DNA of 64,000 nucleotides. Source: Venturia oleaginea. Its lineage: Eukaryota; Ascomycota; Dothideomycetes; Venturiales; Venturiaceae. Within the stretch, counting starts at the first letter, position 1; every line of letters begins with the position of its first letter. The position numbers and the translations under genes were made by a program. Of this stretch, positions 11,087 to 21,239 are shown in pieces. The stretch spans positions 558,001 to 622,000 of the forward strand of contig JABMLP010000003.1 in assembly GCA_013176395.1 (NCBI GenBank). Reading direction: 5' to 3'. The notes under the pieces were generated by a model. That model had not been told where the DNA came from, made no database searches, and saw only the letters and a list, made by a program, of their open reading frames with translations.

Positions 11087-13345
11087 GCCAGAAAAAGGGA
11101 TCGGAAGAATATTGAGATAGAAAAGGATGGAAGGTTGTTGTCATGTCCAAGAATATTCACTAGATATCTTACATAGTCACTCAGCCAATCAGAGCCCTTA
11201 CAACGGTCACTGTCACGTCTCCTCACCTCATCTTTCTCACTTCTCCTCTCAGCATCATCCGAGTCATTCACCATTGTTCATCATTTCGAGGCAAGCCGCT
11301 GCCCTCGTCCCGACAGCTCCGATTGGCGCACCTGATGCTGTCCTAAGGCTCAAGAAATATCATTGCCATATTTATGTGAGCTATTACCTTGCGTTTACAT
11401 TGAAGATTTTGGCACTGATACCAATCTTACGAGTTCATAGACTTCCTTATCTTTCATTCAGTTCAGGTGACTATCACGTGGTCGGAAACTTCGCGTCGAT
11501 TTCGTGACTCCTCGGCCCTCCTCATCTTCATCTTCATCTTCATCTTTTCCTCATCAGCACCGCCGCCAATCTAGTCACCGTCATCTTCATTCCACGTCTT
11601 GCTTTCGCTTTTCCTAGGTGTGCCGCCATGATAGCTCAAACCACCCACGCATTCCCAGTATTCAGTTCTCAGGTAGGGCGCGTCCTGCGCATCAACGCGG
11701 ACTGTTTCGCGTCCAAATTTCAACGTTTAATGCGCTCACTATCGCTCACGTCGTACCTTTCACGGAGAAAGCCCCCTACGAGGCCAATACTACAAATATT
11801 TATCAATCTTTTTTTGTTGGTTTCGAAAAAAATGTACAACGGGCTACCTTTTCAGGTTATCACAATGCGCCATTTGCAGAGTCTGGCTGACTTTGGAAAT
11901 AGGAAATTAGATTGCACAAAACTTGTTTGCGAGTGCTGGAGTTGCCGCTGACGCCAGATTTGAGTTATGTGTTCATTTTCTAGTAAATGCATTTTATGTT
12001 CAAAAGCAGATTGCTGCATAAGACCAACCATGCTTGGAGGTGGACTGACTAGATTGGTAGTGTTCGCTTTTGTCCTTGTTGGTGTTGAAGAGATGGATTG
12101 CGAGTTTTTCCAAAGAAAAGCTGCTTTATCCTTACTGAACTTTTAAATTGTCACAGGTCGCGAATTGGCCCGAGCCGTTTGCATGGATAATAAAGAAGGA
12201 TAATGTTATCTATGTCTAATACTCACTAGCGACCCGCCAATTCTCCGCCAATTGAACGAATACGATACAACCACTAGTGGGTTTACCAATTCAATGTCCC
12301 CTGCTCTCTAGGACTGACGAGATCACCTTTATATTTGAACCCCAGGGACTTGAGATCGAAAGTTGAGATTCTGGAGAACTTGGTAAATTCATTTGCCAGA
12401 CAATTATCGATATCGAACTATGATGAAAAGTGCTCGATCGAGTTTCAGGTAATGTCCCAGTGTAGAGAATTGGTAAATCCACTGTGCAACTTTGGGTTTG
12501 TCTTTCTTTTCACCATGAGCAGCATGAATACTTTATTTTGCACGGGCGGTAATTGTCTGAAGTTTCAACGTTGAAAATTTCTTGAAGATATGCGAGCGGG
12601 TTTGGCTGTTATCATGTTCATTACATCTATTGCTGCTACTGCTCAACATGATACTGATGATAAGGCTCGACATCCAAATATGTTAGATTTTTGCTTTCGA
12701 CATCGGCGACGCAAATTCGACAGGCTAATTCTATCTTTTCAAAAGGAAACGGCGCGAGCGAACTCTCTTTCGCCAATGAAGGTAGGCATGTTTTAGCATT
12801 GGCCGTCGGAATAAGGGCAGTTCGAGACGTGTCCTTGACAAGCAATGGGGATCGCAATCAGTGGTTTTGATAGCAACAGGTGAGCAGATCTACACCGATT
12901 TGAGATCACAACACTAACCGCTTAAAATAACGTAGCGTGGAAAGCCCAACTATCGGCATAGTATAGGCTCCGGCCGCTGTTTGAGACAAATTATCATCCC
13001 AATTTCATGGTTGATTTGTGGTCCTCACGATGCTATGGAAGTCGCGACTGGGTATACTAAAAAGGAGACTCTCGATAGCATTTGATATACTACTACGAAA
13101 GATTTTACCACTTGCACCAGCACAGGAATATTTCACATCTGACAACCAGTTCTTCGACTAGGAATTCCAGTATCTATGTAAATCAGGTCACTACGGTCGC
13201 TTTTCCAAAAACGAGAATTTGAACAACGTGTTCAAGATCAAATTACACAACCCATGTCTTTTTCGGCCCTTCTCGTTGTTACAGATCACCTCAAGACCGA
13301 AGAGCAGGGACAACGGGACTTGCAGAGGATGGTTGGATAACAAGA
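11087..13345. other. long intergenic stretch without recognised genes
   Basis: Holds a short hexamer microsatellite (TCATCT repeats near 11522-11546). Small ORFs such as 11628..11951 (107 codons, ATG start) have no recognisable domain and no convincing splice partners. The region is AT-leaning after about 11950. I see no RNA gene. It could include the upstream promoter of ChaC next to 11087. Confidence 0.4.
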
Positions 13346-13680
13346 AGTTGTTGTTAGGACTGATGTGGAGTGGAATCCGTTGGGCGCACAAGAGGGGACT
13401 GGTGCAACCAGGTCAGTCCTAAGAGAGAATAGTACGTGCAGGAGTCACGTGATATTCACACAGTTCCCACAGCACTTGGCATTGCCCACAGTGTGGGAAG
13501 TGTGGGAAGAGCCAAGAGGTGTGGGAATACACCTTGGCACCCAGAACCAGAAGGGTATATAGGGAGGACGTTGGACGGACTTTCCTTTCTCTCTTCGTGG
13601 TTATCTCATGTTATGTTTCTCACATAGGAGCTTCTTCAACCTACTACAGTAACGACCTTTTACTTAGATACAATCAAGCA
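13346..13680 (+). repeat. probable 5' LTR of the gypsy fragment (limits approximate)
   Basis: Begins near TGTTAGGACTGATG, contains a TATA-like box GGTATATAGG near 13554 and ends near AATCAAGCACA, giving TG..CA-style ends. An inverted pair TTAGGACTGA / TCAGTCCTAA lies near its left end. No second LTR copy exists in the window to confirm the borders. Confidence 0.35.
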
Positions 13681-14057
13681 CAAGTCATATGCACACGAAG
13701 CAAGCCCACCCCCAACCTTCATACTAACCGACAAGCGTTCAGGATTGATCTGAGGATCAAATCGGTTAGACGACAATTGAATTGGGAGATACATCGGACG
13801 GCTAGGATCTAGTGAGCCTCCAAAGAACCTGAGCAAGGAAAGGTACTTAAGGTAAGTACTTCCAAACTGATATTGCCCTTACCCCAAACCCGCGGACCAG
13901 AACAAGAGAACACAGGCGTCAAGAAGGTCTTGACATAATCAACTGTGTTGAGAAACGAGTTCCCCGTAACACTATAACCACCCTCATCACGAGTAGAGGC
14001 GCAACAGTCAAACAGTCCTTCACATCAGTTGTGAAGAAGGCAGTCAACATAGGCGAT

Positions 14058-15719
14058 ATGTCGACTGTAGGCGGGACCAACTCGGTTCCCAGCCCAGCAC
14101 AGCAAGCGGCTATGCTCATGGAGCTGAAGGAACAGATGGACCGCATGGAAGTCGAGTTAACAGCAAAGAATACTGAACTCGCCAAACTCAAAGGAAGTAG
14201 ATTCATCAAGAGAGATCCCCCTGAGAGATACGACGGAAACCGGGAGGGACTAAAGAAGTTCCTTACCCAGGCAGATTTGTTCATCGAAGCCAACAAGGAA
14301 GCGCTACCAGAACCGGAAGATCAAGTCAAGTTTGTGGCAGAACGACTGACCGGAAGAGCCTTCGATTGGTTCGAACCAAAGTTACGAGATTACCTGGACT
14401 ACGATGCAAAGAAGCAGGACAAGGAGACCAGGGACATTTTCGGAGACTACAAACACTTTGTGGAGAAGTTGAAGGAAATCTTTGGGAACGTGGACGAGGT
14501 CCGCGAGGCGGAGCGGAAGATCCAACTTATTACCCAGCGAGGGTCGGCGACACAGTATGCTTCAGAGTTCCAGCAGATATCCAGCAAGTTGGGCTGGGCC
14601 GACGGGCCACTCATCACCCACTACTACAAAGGACTGAAGCCACACATCAAGGACGACCTGATTCGAGTCAAGAGGCCCGAGACCATTCATGCATTCATGA
14701 CCCTCACGATCGAGATCGACAACCGACATTACGAGAGGCAGTTGGAGCGCAAGGGCGCAATGCCAACGTTCATGAACCATGCACCAAGAAAACAAGACCA
14801 ACCACAACAGCAGCGGCGACAGCAGCAACCTAATGCGAAGGTTCCTCGACAGCCACCATCGCAACCACACTGGGGAGATCCGATGGACCTCAGTGCAGCG
14901 AAGATACCCAGGATGCAATTCAACCCGAGAAACGAGAAGCGCTTCCAGGACCGAGCATGCTTTACCTGTGGGAAGAGAGATCACTTTGCGAAAGAATGCC
15001 CGAACAGGACGAGGCAGCTCAATGTGATGGGAGAAGATCGGTTAGATCTTCAGAAGGGACGAGATCGGTCGGATCCTCCCCAAGTACAGAATCAAGAGGA
15101 TTCTCCCAGCAAGAGTCAAACAGACGGGACGTATGGAAAGGAAAGCCAACACGCCTGTTTGAGCTGGACGGCTTGTTATGACGAACATTGCAAGGTGCAT
15201 ATGTCTGACAAGCATGCTTCCGGATGGTATCCAAGGGAACCACGGAAGAGGACTCCTTTGCGAAGGAAAGAGGCGGAGAGTCACCAAGCTCACGACCTAA
15301 CGACGACTGTAGTGGACCAAGAAGACCGGATAACAAAGGACCGTGCCCTCGTACCCAGACAAGAGCCACAGAAGGCCTGCGCAGTGTCGGAGTATGCTCA
15401 ACACTTAGAGTTCCATGTGGTGGTAGACGGAAAGCGGATCAAGGCAATGATCGATTCCGGTGCCCATGCGAACTTCATAAGTAAGAACTGCGTCGAAAAA
15501 CATGGATTCAAGACCAAGGAAAAGGAAGAGCCTTACCCTGTGCGAGCCTATGATGGAACAGTAAACGAAGACGGAACAGTGGAACATGAAACAACACCCC
15601 TGACCATCAGACTTCAGAGTCACTTTGAGAAGGCTGTCCTAGATGTAGTTGCAATGGATGGACACGAAATTATCTTGGGAGCACCGTGGCTTCGCAAGCA
15701 TAATCCAAACATTGACTGA
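14058..15719 (+). CDS. gypsy Gag with zinc knuckle fused to truncated aspartic protease
   Basis: A capsid-like region (RFIKRDPPERYDGNREGLKK, ERLTGRAFDWFEPKLRDYL, RGSATQYASEFQQISSKLGW) is typical of Ty3/gypsy Gag. A Gln-rich linker precedes the zinc knuckle CFTCGKRDHFAKEC (CX2CX4HX4C). A variable segment leads to a retropepsin-like domain with the active site AMIDSGAHANFI and a flap/strand region GHEIILGAPWLRKHNPNID. The ORF ends at TGA immediately after NID, where the family normally continues NIDW. ATG 14058 is the first in-frame ATG of the open frame and starts before the capsid region. The truncation coincides with the Fot1 insertion point. Confidence 0.8.
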   Translation: MSTVGGTNSVPSPAQQAAMLMELKEQMDRMEVELTAKNTELAKLKGSRFIKRDPPERYDGNREGLKKFLTQADLFIEANKEALPEPEDQVKFVAERLTGRAFDWFEPKLRDYLDYDAKKQDKETRDIFGDYKHFVEKLKEIFGNVDEVREAERKIQLITQRGSATQYASEFQQISSKLGWADGPLITHYYKGLKPHIKDDLIRVKRPETIHAFMTLTIEIDNRHYERQLERKGAMPTFMNHAPRKQDQPQQQRRQQQPNAKVPRQPPSQPHWGDPMDLSAAKIPRMQFNPRNEKRFQDRACFTCGKRDHFAKECPNRTRQLNVMGEDRLDLQKGRDRSDPPQVQNQEDSPSKSQTDGTYGKESQHACLSWTACYDEHCKVHMSDKHASGWYPREPRKRTPLRRKEAESHQAHDLTTTVVDQEDRITKDRALVPRQEPQKACAVSEYAQHLEFHVVVDGKRIKAMIDSGAHANFISKNCVEKHGFKTKEKEEPYPVRAYDGTVNEDGTVEHETTPLTIRLQSHFEKAVLDVVAMDGHEIILGAPWLRKHNPNID

Positions 15720-15722
15720 TTA

Positions 15723-15798
15723 ACGTGTTTCACCATTCACTTGGCCACCCACTCCTGCCCCACTCACTTGGCCACCCCACTCACTTGGCCACCCAAGC
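15723..15798 (+). repeat. left TIR with subterminal repeats
   Basis: After the TIR start ACGTGTTTCACCA there are three close copies of CACTTGGCCACCC in 76 bp. The right end (18585-18628) holds two GGGTGGCCCACTGA-type copies in inverse orientation. Such clustered GGCCACCC sites are probably transposase binding sites (inference). Confidence 0.65.
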
Positions 15799-15833
15799 AA
15801 AAAGTCTAATCCCTTCGTACAATTATCGCGATA

Positions 15834-16748
15834 ATGTCAACACCAACCCCCGGATCGGCTTGCAAAGACGCTAGATTACTTCTTGCGAAGCAGAGCTTTC
15901 AAACGAATCCAAATTTAAGTCAACGTCAAATCTCAGCGTCATACGATATTCCTCGATCTACACCTCAGTCTCGTCTTCAAGGTGGTAAACCACGAAGCGA
16001 ATCTAACCACCGAAAGAGAAAGTTACAAATACATGAAGAGCAGGCTCTGGTTCAGTGGATCCTAGACCTTAATCGACGAGGATTTCCGCCCCAAATTATC
16101 GACGTACAACGAATGGCAAACGCTTTACTCGAAAAACGCGGTACGAATCCTCCACCGTCATTAGTCGGGAAGAACTGGGTATCCCGCTTCACCAACGCTC
16201 AGCCGGAGCTTTGTACGAAGTGGAATCGTAAATTCCATTCACAGCGTGCAAAATGCGAAGATCCAGCGACAATCAACGCGTGGTTTCAGCGTGTTGAAGA
16301 GACGCCCTCACCACCAGGTACACCCCATGGAGTAGCGCCACAGTGGACGTCAGAAACTCCTCGTACGATAGCTCAGCTTGAGCAGCAGGCTCAGCTCGTC
16401 CGAAATCTTCTTCATCGCCAATCTCAGAGCCCAAGTAGTCAAGCAATTGGTCAACTCATCAAAGGATGTCAAGTCGCAATGAATTCAGCAGTAATACTTG
16501 CAGAAGAGAATAGGAAGCTTCGTACAGAGAACCAACGACGAAAACAGAAGCAACAGTATCGTAGACGATATATTGCATATGGAGGCGTTTTACAAGCTCA
16601 ACAGGGTCAGTTCTTGGTCGAGGGATGCGAAAATAGCTCTAGAGATAGTGTTCAAGATCAGGAAGTCGTCGTACGACAGCGAGCATTACCAACATGTAGT
16701 GGCTGCGGTATTCAAGGTCATAACATTAATCGATGCCCAAATACGTAA
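15834..16748 (+). CDS. Fot1/pogo transposase derivative lacking the DDE domain
   Basis: 304 codons, no stops. The N-terminal half holds the psq-type helix-turn-helix (QRQISASYDIPRSTPQSRL) and the CENP-B-like second DNA-binding domain (EEQALVQWILDLNRRGFPP to GKNWVSRFTNAQPEL). After AWFQRVEE the ORF jumps in frame to TPSPPGTPHGVAP, the C-terminal part, skipping about 240 residues that in the neighbouring copy contain the catalytic DDD triad. The C-terminus keeps a basic coiled-coil-like stretch (AEENRKLRTENQRRKQKQQ) and a zinc knuckle CSGCGIQGHNINRC. The product could bind transposon ends without cutting, so it might act as a repressor or be a non-autonomous relic. The deletion is inferred by comparison with the second copy. 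Confidence 0.75.
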   Translation: MSTPTPGSACKDARLLLAKQSFQTNPNLSQRQISASYDIPRSTPQSRLQGGKPRSESNHRKRKLQIHEEQALVQWILDLNRRGFPPQIIDVQRMANALLEKRGTNPPPSLVGKNWVSRFTNAQPELCTKWNRKFHSQRAKCEDPATINAWFQRVEETPSPPGTPHGVAPQWTSETPRTIAQLEQQAQLVRNLLHRQSQSPSSQAIGQLIKGCQVAMNSAVILAEENRKLRTENQRRKQKQQYRRRYIAYGGVLQAQQGQFLVEGCENSSRDSVQDQEVVVRQRALPTCSGCGIQGHNINRCPNT

Positions 16749-16880
16749 AGAATGTATTGTTAGAATTATTTTAGCAAAAGCTGTATTGGTGGGAGGTTTA
16801 TCGCACGATGACTTGAGATTTAGTGGTTGGGGTGGCCACCCCATCAAAAAGTCCATTCTCTTCGTACAATAATTGCGATA

Positions 16881-18503
16881 ATGTCAACACCAACGCCTGA
16901 ATCAGCCCACAAAGAGGCTAGATTACTTGTTGCGAAGCAAAGCTTTCAAAACAATCAAAATTCAAGTCAACGTCAAATCTCAGCGTTGTACGATATATCT
17001 CGAGCTACACTTCAGCGTCGTCTCAAAGGCATCAAACCACAGAGCGAATCCAAGCACAAAAGACGAAAGTCACAACTACATGAAGAGCAGGCTCTAGTTC
17101 AGTGGATCCTGGACCTTGATCGACGCTGATTTCCCCCTCAGATTATTGACGTACGACAAATGGCAAATGTTTTATTCGAAAAACGTGGTACAGAACCTCC
17201 ACCACAACCAGTCGGGAAGAACTGGGTATCCCGCTTTATCTCCACTCAAAGTGAGCTTCGTACAATGTGGAATCGTAAATTCCATTCACAGCGTGCAAAA
17301 TGCGAAGATCCAGTGATATATAACGCGTGGTTTCAGCGCGTTGAAGAGATGCGTCTATTGTTCGGTATCCTTACGGAGGATACATACAATTTTGATGAGA
17401 CTGGCTTCATGATGGGGGTTATTGCGACTGCAAAGGTGGTTACAAGTGCAGATACAGTTGGACGAGCAACTGTCGTACAGCCAGGGAATCGTGAATGGAC
17501 AACAGCGATCGAGGGAATCAACGCGTCAGGCTGGGCGATACCGCCATTCATTATCCTTCCTGGAAAAGTGCATCCATCAAACTGGTATCATCAGTTACCG
17601 GCTGATTGGGTTATTGCTGTAAGCGATAATGGCTGGACAACTAATGAGCTTGGATTTGAGTGGATCAAGCACTTCAATACTCATACAGAAGCTCGTACAA
17701 AGGGTACTCACCGTCTCCTTATCCTCGATGGCCACAACAGTCACGCAACACCAGAGTTTGACGGATATTGTTGTACAAACAACATTATTACACTCTGTAT
17801 GCCGCTACACACGTCCCATCTTTTTCAGCCGCTTGATGTAAGTTGTTTTTCGCCTCTGAAACGCTCGTACGGTCAAGCAGTTCAAGAGCTTGTTCGTCAA
17901 GTAACCCACTATATCGACAAAGAGGACTTTCTATCGATCTATACAAGCACCCGACCAACTGTCTTCTCTGAGCAGAATATCAAGAGCGGTTTTCAAGCGA
18001 CAGGACTTGTTCCATACAACCCGCAGCGTGTTCTTTCGTCGCTTACAGTCACCAAAACGCCATCACCACCAGGTACACCCCATAGAGTAGCACCACAGTG
18101 GACGTCAGAAACTCCTCGTACAATAGCTCAGCTTCAACAGCAGGCTCAGCTCGTCCGAGACCTTCTTCATTGCCAATCTCAGAGCCCAAGCAGGCAAGCA
18201 ATTGGTCAACTTATCAAAGGATGCCAAGTCGCAATGAATTCTGCAGTGATACTTGCAGAAGAGAATAAGAAGCTTCGTGTAGAGAACCAGCGACGAAAAC
18301 AGAAGCAACAATATCGTAGACAATATATTGCACATGAAGGCGTTTTACAGGCTCAACAGGGTCAGTTCTTAGTTCAGGGAGGCAAAAATAACTCTGGAGA
18401 GAGTGTTCAAGATCAGGAAGTCGTCGTACGACAGCGAGCATTACCAACGTGCAGTGGCTGCGGTATTCAAGGTCATAAGATCAATCGATGTCCAAATACC
18501 TAG
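16881..18503 (+). pseudogene. Fot1/pogo DDD transposase, one nonsense codon
   Basis: Full-length transposase frame from ATG 16881 to the stop at 18503 with a single TGA at 17127-17129 (LDLDRR*FPP; the neighbouring copy has Gly there). DNA-binding HTH domains come first, then the catalytic domain: NFDETGFMMG (first D), LLILDGHNSHAT (second D) and LFQPLDVSCFSPLK (third D), as in the pogo/Fot1 group. A coiled-coil-like basic region and the zinc knuckle CSGCGIQGHKINRC close the protein. The stop is in the DNA-binding region, so a full protein is not made. An internal ATG at 17160 would yield a catalytic-domain protein without the first HTH. Confidence 0.85.
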
Positions 18504-18584
18504 AGAATGTATGATTAGAGTTATTTTGGTAATGATCATAGTGGTGGTAGATTTATTGGACAATAACATAAAATTTAGTGGTGA

Positions 18585-18628
18585 GGGTGGCCCACTGACT
18601 GGGTGGCCCACTGAGTGGTGAAACACGT
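18585..18628 (-). repeat. right TIR with subterminal repeats
   Basis: Read on the minus strand it starts ACGTGTTTCACCACTCAG, matching the left TIR with a few changes. Two GGGTGGCCCACTGA units lie inside it. TA follows at 18629-18630. Confidence 0.7.
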
Positions 18629-18632
18629 TATT

Positions 18633-18785
18633 ATGGTTCAGTCAACTGTCCTTCGTTATGTTGTTAATGAAGCTCCGAGGTGGGAAGGGCCTGCGGGCTT
18701 TGCTTACAAGGTAACGCCGGGGGTCTATCACCTTTTTCTCGATGATTATACCAAGTACGCCTATGTCAGACAGCTATTACCTTGA
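18633..18785 (+). pseudogene. 50-codon fragment, possibly of a family 43 glycoside hydrolase
   Basis: Directly right of the Fot1 element is an open frame reading WEGPAGF ... GVYHLFLDDYTKYAYV, then a stop. The pattern (E)GP-x-F followed by a YxLFLDDY strand resembles the C-terminal part of GH43 arabinanase/xylosidase-type enzymes. It is too short to prove, and neither flank continues it. If correct, it would be a relic next to a pectin-active esterase. Could equally be chance. Confidence 0.25.
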
Positions 18786-19157
18786 ATCCGAAATGGGTGA
18801 ATCGAAATACTCAAGTTTCACAAGGTGTTGAAACATGGATCTATTACTCCATTGACGAGGGCGGAGCATGATGTTGTGGCATCGAAGAGTCCTGCAAGCA
18901 AGACTGCCCACCTCAGGCATAATCGTGGACTCCAAAGCGGTGAACTGGGATATCAAAATTAATCCATTTTCGCAAAGTAGCCCACTATATTCCACCTGTC
19001 TCGCGCCGAGCCACCGACGTGAGGATCCGGGGAAATGTTTCATCTTTAATCGCTCTCCCTGCACAGTAGAACGCTGTAGGAATCAGTTTTTACCGTAGCT
19101 TCAGATTCCATCTTCCTTCGCTTGTCCGCCGATCAATCGATAATATCCTCACTCATT

Positions 19158-20024
19158 ATGTTCTCGTCACTCCTTCCTCTGCTAATTTTCACCTTCATTC
19201 AAATTATTGTGGCCTTGCCCGTCGCCAATCTCGATTCGCAGCAAGCGTCGAAACCGGCTTACTTTCTGCTCGTGGGCGACTCTACGACTGCAAAGCCCAA
19301 ACAAGTATCGTATGGGATTACTGGAGGATGGGGCGATGGATTCCTGGCTCTATTAGCGAAACCGGCTTCTGGCGTGAATTACGGACATAATGGACGTGAC
19401 ACGGCCAATTATCGAAGCGGTGGTGATTTGGCCAGTGTGATGAAGGATTTTAAAGCGCATAAAGATTCGAAAGATATCTATGTTACTATGCAGGTACGAC
19501 ATTCACTGGCGGGTGAGAAGGAGAGAGAGGGAAGGAAGCTGACACTAAAAAAAGTTCGGCCATAACGATGTCAAAACAGTATCCCTCCCCGATTTCCAGA
19601 AGAATCTAGAGAATATGGCAAAGGAAGTTAAACAAGCTGGTGGTACCCCCGTACGTTCTTCTCATGATTATACTTTCCCTCCACGCTCCTTTAAAAAGCT
19701 CACGCTTATAAACCCCATCCACAGATTTTAGTAACACCCCTCTCACAACGCTACTTCGCCGACAAAAAAGTCCGCGAAACACTCGCCGCGCAATCACAAG
19801 CTACCATCGCCGCTGCCAAATCAGGCGACTTCCAATGGATAGACCTCCACGCCGAAAGCATGAAATATCTCAACTCTGTGGGAGAAGCAGAAGCGGGGAC
19901 ATTGAGTCCGCATGAGAAGGATAAGACGCATCTGAGTCCCAAGGGAACGAAGGTGTTTGGGAAATTGGTCTCTGAATTGATTGCGGCGAAGATTCCGACC
20001 TTGAAGGAGGCGTTCGTGGCGTGA
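19158..20024 (+). CDS. secreted SGNH/GDSL hydrolase, rhamnogalacturonan acetylesterase-like
   Basis: Predicted to remove acetyl groups from rhamnogalacturonan in pectin outside the cell. Model join(19158..19493, 19555..19650, 19725..20024), 243 aa, introns 61 and 74 bp. ATG 19158 gives a classic signal peptide (MFSSLLPLLIFTFIQIIVA). Block I is FLLVGDSTTAK with the nucleophile Ser; then GGWGDGF, GVNYGHNGRDTANYRSGG (oxyanion Gly/Asn region), FGHND (block III) and DKTHLSPKG with the catalytic Asp/His pair. Exons join in frame at VTMQ/FGHND and GGTP/ILVTPLSQR. The length is right for the RGAE family. No expression elements recognised. Very good family match; substrate is inferred. Confidence 0.87.
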
Positions 20025-20921
20025 GTACTAAAAGGGTTTATGGGATTTTCGGGATCCGATGGGGATCATGAGGTGATTGAGATTGAGATCATGTGGGGTA
20101 GAGGTACTACAATCACCGTGATTAGCAGATGGAATCCATCTCCGAGGATGGTCACTGATTAGAATATGCGGAAAGAAAAAGAAAAGGAACGTCCCTGTTT
20201 CTGTTTCTGTTCCCACATGAAACATGATACCGGGAAACAAAAGTATCACCATGTCAAAACAAACCCATTATTCGTGGAAACCAAAAAACACCCATAACGT
20301 CACCACCTCTCCTCCATCCTCAAATCCCACTCTCGGTTTCAAATCCAAGCTCAAGCAGATATAATAAACAAGTTAATTTCAAAACCAAGCATCGACCAAA
20401 ACGCGCAACTGACCCGTCCTTCCGGCGCCTCTCACGGGTTTAATATAAATTAGATTAGCCTACAGCTTCTTTTGCCTTTTCAAAGTGATGAAGATTTAAT
20501 CTGAGGGTGTTTGAAGTTTTAATAATCGGGTGCGGATCTGTGGGGAACTGGGGGATCATTGGGGGGCTTAAATAGTAGCGCGTCGTATCTGCCTACAAGT
20601 GCCTGTGCCTTATGAGATCAATCAGGTATTCTCGTCACTCGTTTTGTCACGGATTTTCGTCACTTCGAATACTGTCTTTACCTATAACCGACCGTTTTTG
20701 CTTATTGTAATTTGGGTGAGACAGGAAGTCACAGAGTGAATGTAAGAGAGTGAATCAAAGTGGTCGTGGGAAATATATACTCATGCGTTAGCAGAAAACA
20801 GGTCACGACGACACGCCATACATACCAACACGAGTCACATCACCGCAACACTCTTTGCACATAAAGGTCATCTCACGAACCTCTTCTTTGTCTCCATACG
20901 TCCTGCTCATTGATCACAACA
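20025..20921. other. intergenic between esterase and small Cys-rich ORF
   Basis: No coding, RNA or repeat feature recognised. Includes AT-rich parts near 20360-20480 and the likely promoter of the next ORF. Confidence 0.4.
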
Positions 20922-21239
20922 ATGTGCTACGAATACGCCCAAAAATACACGTGCGGCTGCGTTTGGCCCCAAAACCAAAGCGAACGTCTCATCGGTTTCT
21001 GTGGTCGTGCCATCGCCCGACACGCAGAATGCGGCACCCATATACTAGACCACCGACCTCTACCGGGCCGATGCGTGAAATGCCTATCCAAGAACGAGGA
21101 GGTGACTCGGACGAGTGAGGAAAGTGGAGAGAAGGAGGCATGGAGACACCGGGCTGATTCTTTGGAGGTGCAGGAGGAGAGACCTAGGGCTTCGAGGTCG
21201 TGGAATTTGAGGAGTGGAGCGGAGCGGAGGATTCTGTAA
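20922..21239 (+). CDS. small Cys/His-rich hypothetical protein
   Basis: A 105-codon ORF from ATG 20922 with a CAACA-like context. The first 65 residues carry eight Cys and two His: MCYEYAQKYTCGC, FCGRAIARHAECGTH, RCVKCLSKNE. The spacing (CxC, C, H..C..H, CxxC) suggests a small zinc-binding fold, similar in style to short MCxxY..YxCGC proteins frequent in filamentous fungi. The remaining 40 residues are charged (Glu/Arg) and probably disordered. No signal peptide, so an effector-like secreted role is not supported. Function unknown. Confidence 0.55.
   Translation: MCYEYAQKYTCGCVWPQNQSERLIGFCGRAIARHAECGTHILDHRPLPGRCVKCLSKNEEVTRTSEESGEKEAWRHRADSLEVQEERPRASRSWNLRSGAERRIL

Larger units (their letters stand above)
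13346..15720 (+). mobile_element. Ty3/gypsy retrotransposon fragment (5' LTR? - gag - protease), 3' part lost
   Basis: Contains a probable 5' LTR region (see next entry) and a gag-protease ORF. The sequence stops inside the protease at LRKHNPNID, where a TA-flanked Fot1 element begins. Sequence to the right of that element does not continue the gypsy ORF. Reverse transcriptase, integrase and 3' LTR are therefore missing from this copy. A related gag segment (LSWTACY..C.VH motif) occurs at the right edge of the window on the minus strand, so both belong to the same or a sister family. Confidence 0.75.
15723..18628 (+). mobile_element. composite Fot1/pogo-type DNA transposon, two copies in tandem
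   Basis: Flanked on both sides by TA (15721-15722 and 18629-18630), the target duplication of the Tc1-mariner/pogo superfamily. Terminal inverted repeats start ACGTGTTTCACCA on both ends and continue about 29 bp with a few mismatches. Inside are two related transposase genes in the same direction: 15834-16748 (catalytic domain deleted) and 16881-18503 (one stop). The copies differ by many substitutions, so this is not a fresh duplication. The internal ends are lost and replaced by the palindrome GGGGTGGCCACCCC at 16829-16842. As only the outer ends have full TIRs, the pair may have moved as one unit. Confidence 0.8.

Noticed and set aside
11628..11951. 107-codon ATG ORF upstream of the gypsy fragment
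   Set aside because: No domain or splice evidence; left as possible hypothetical only within the intergenic note.
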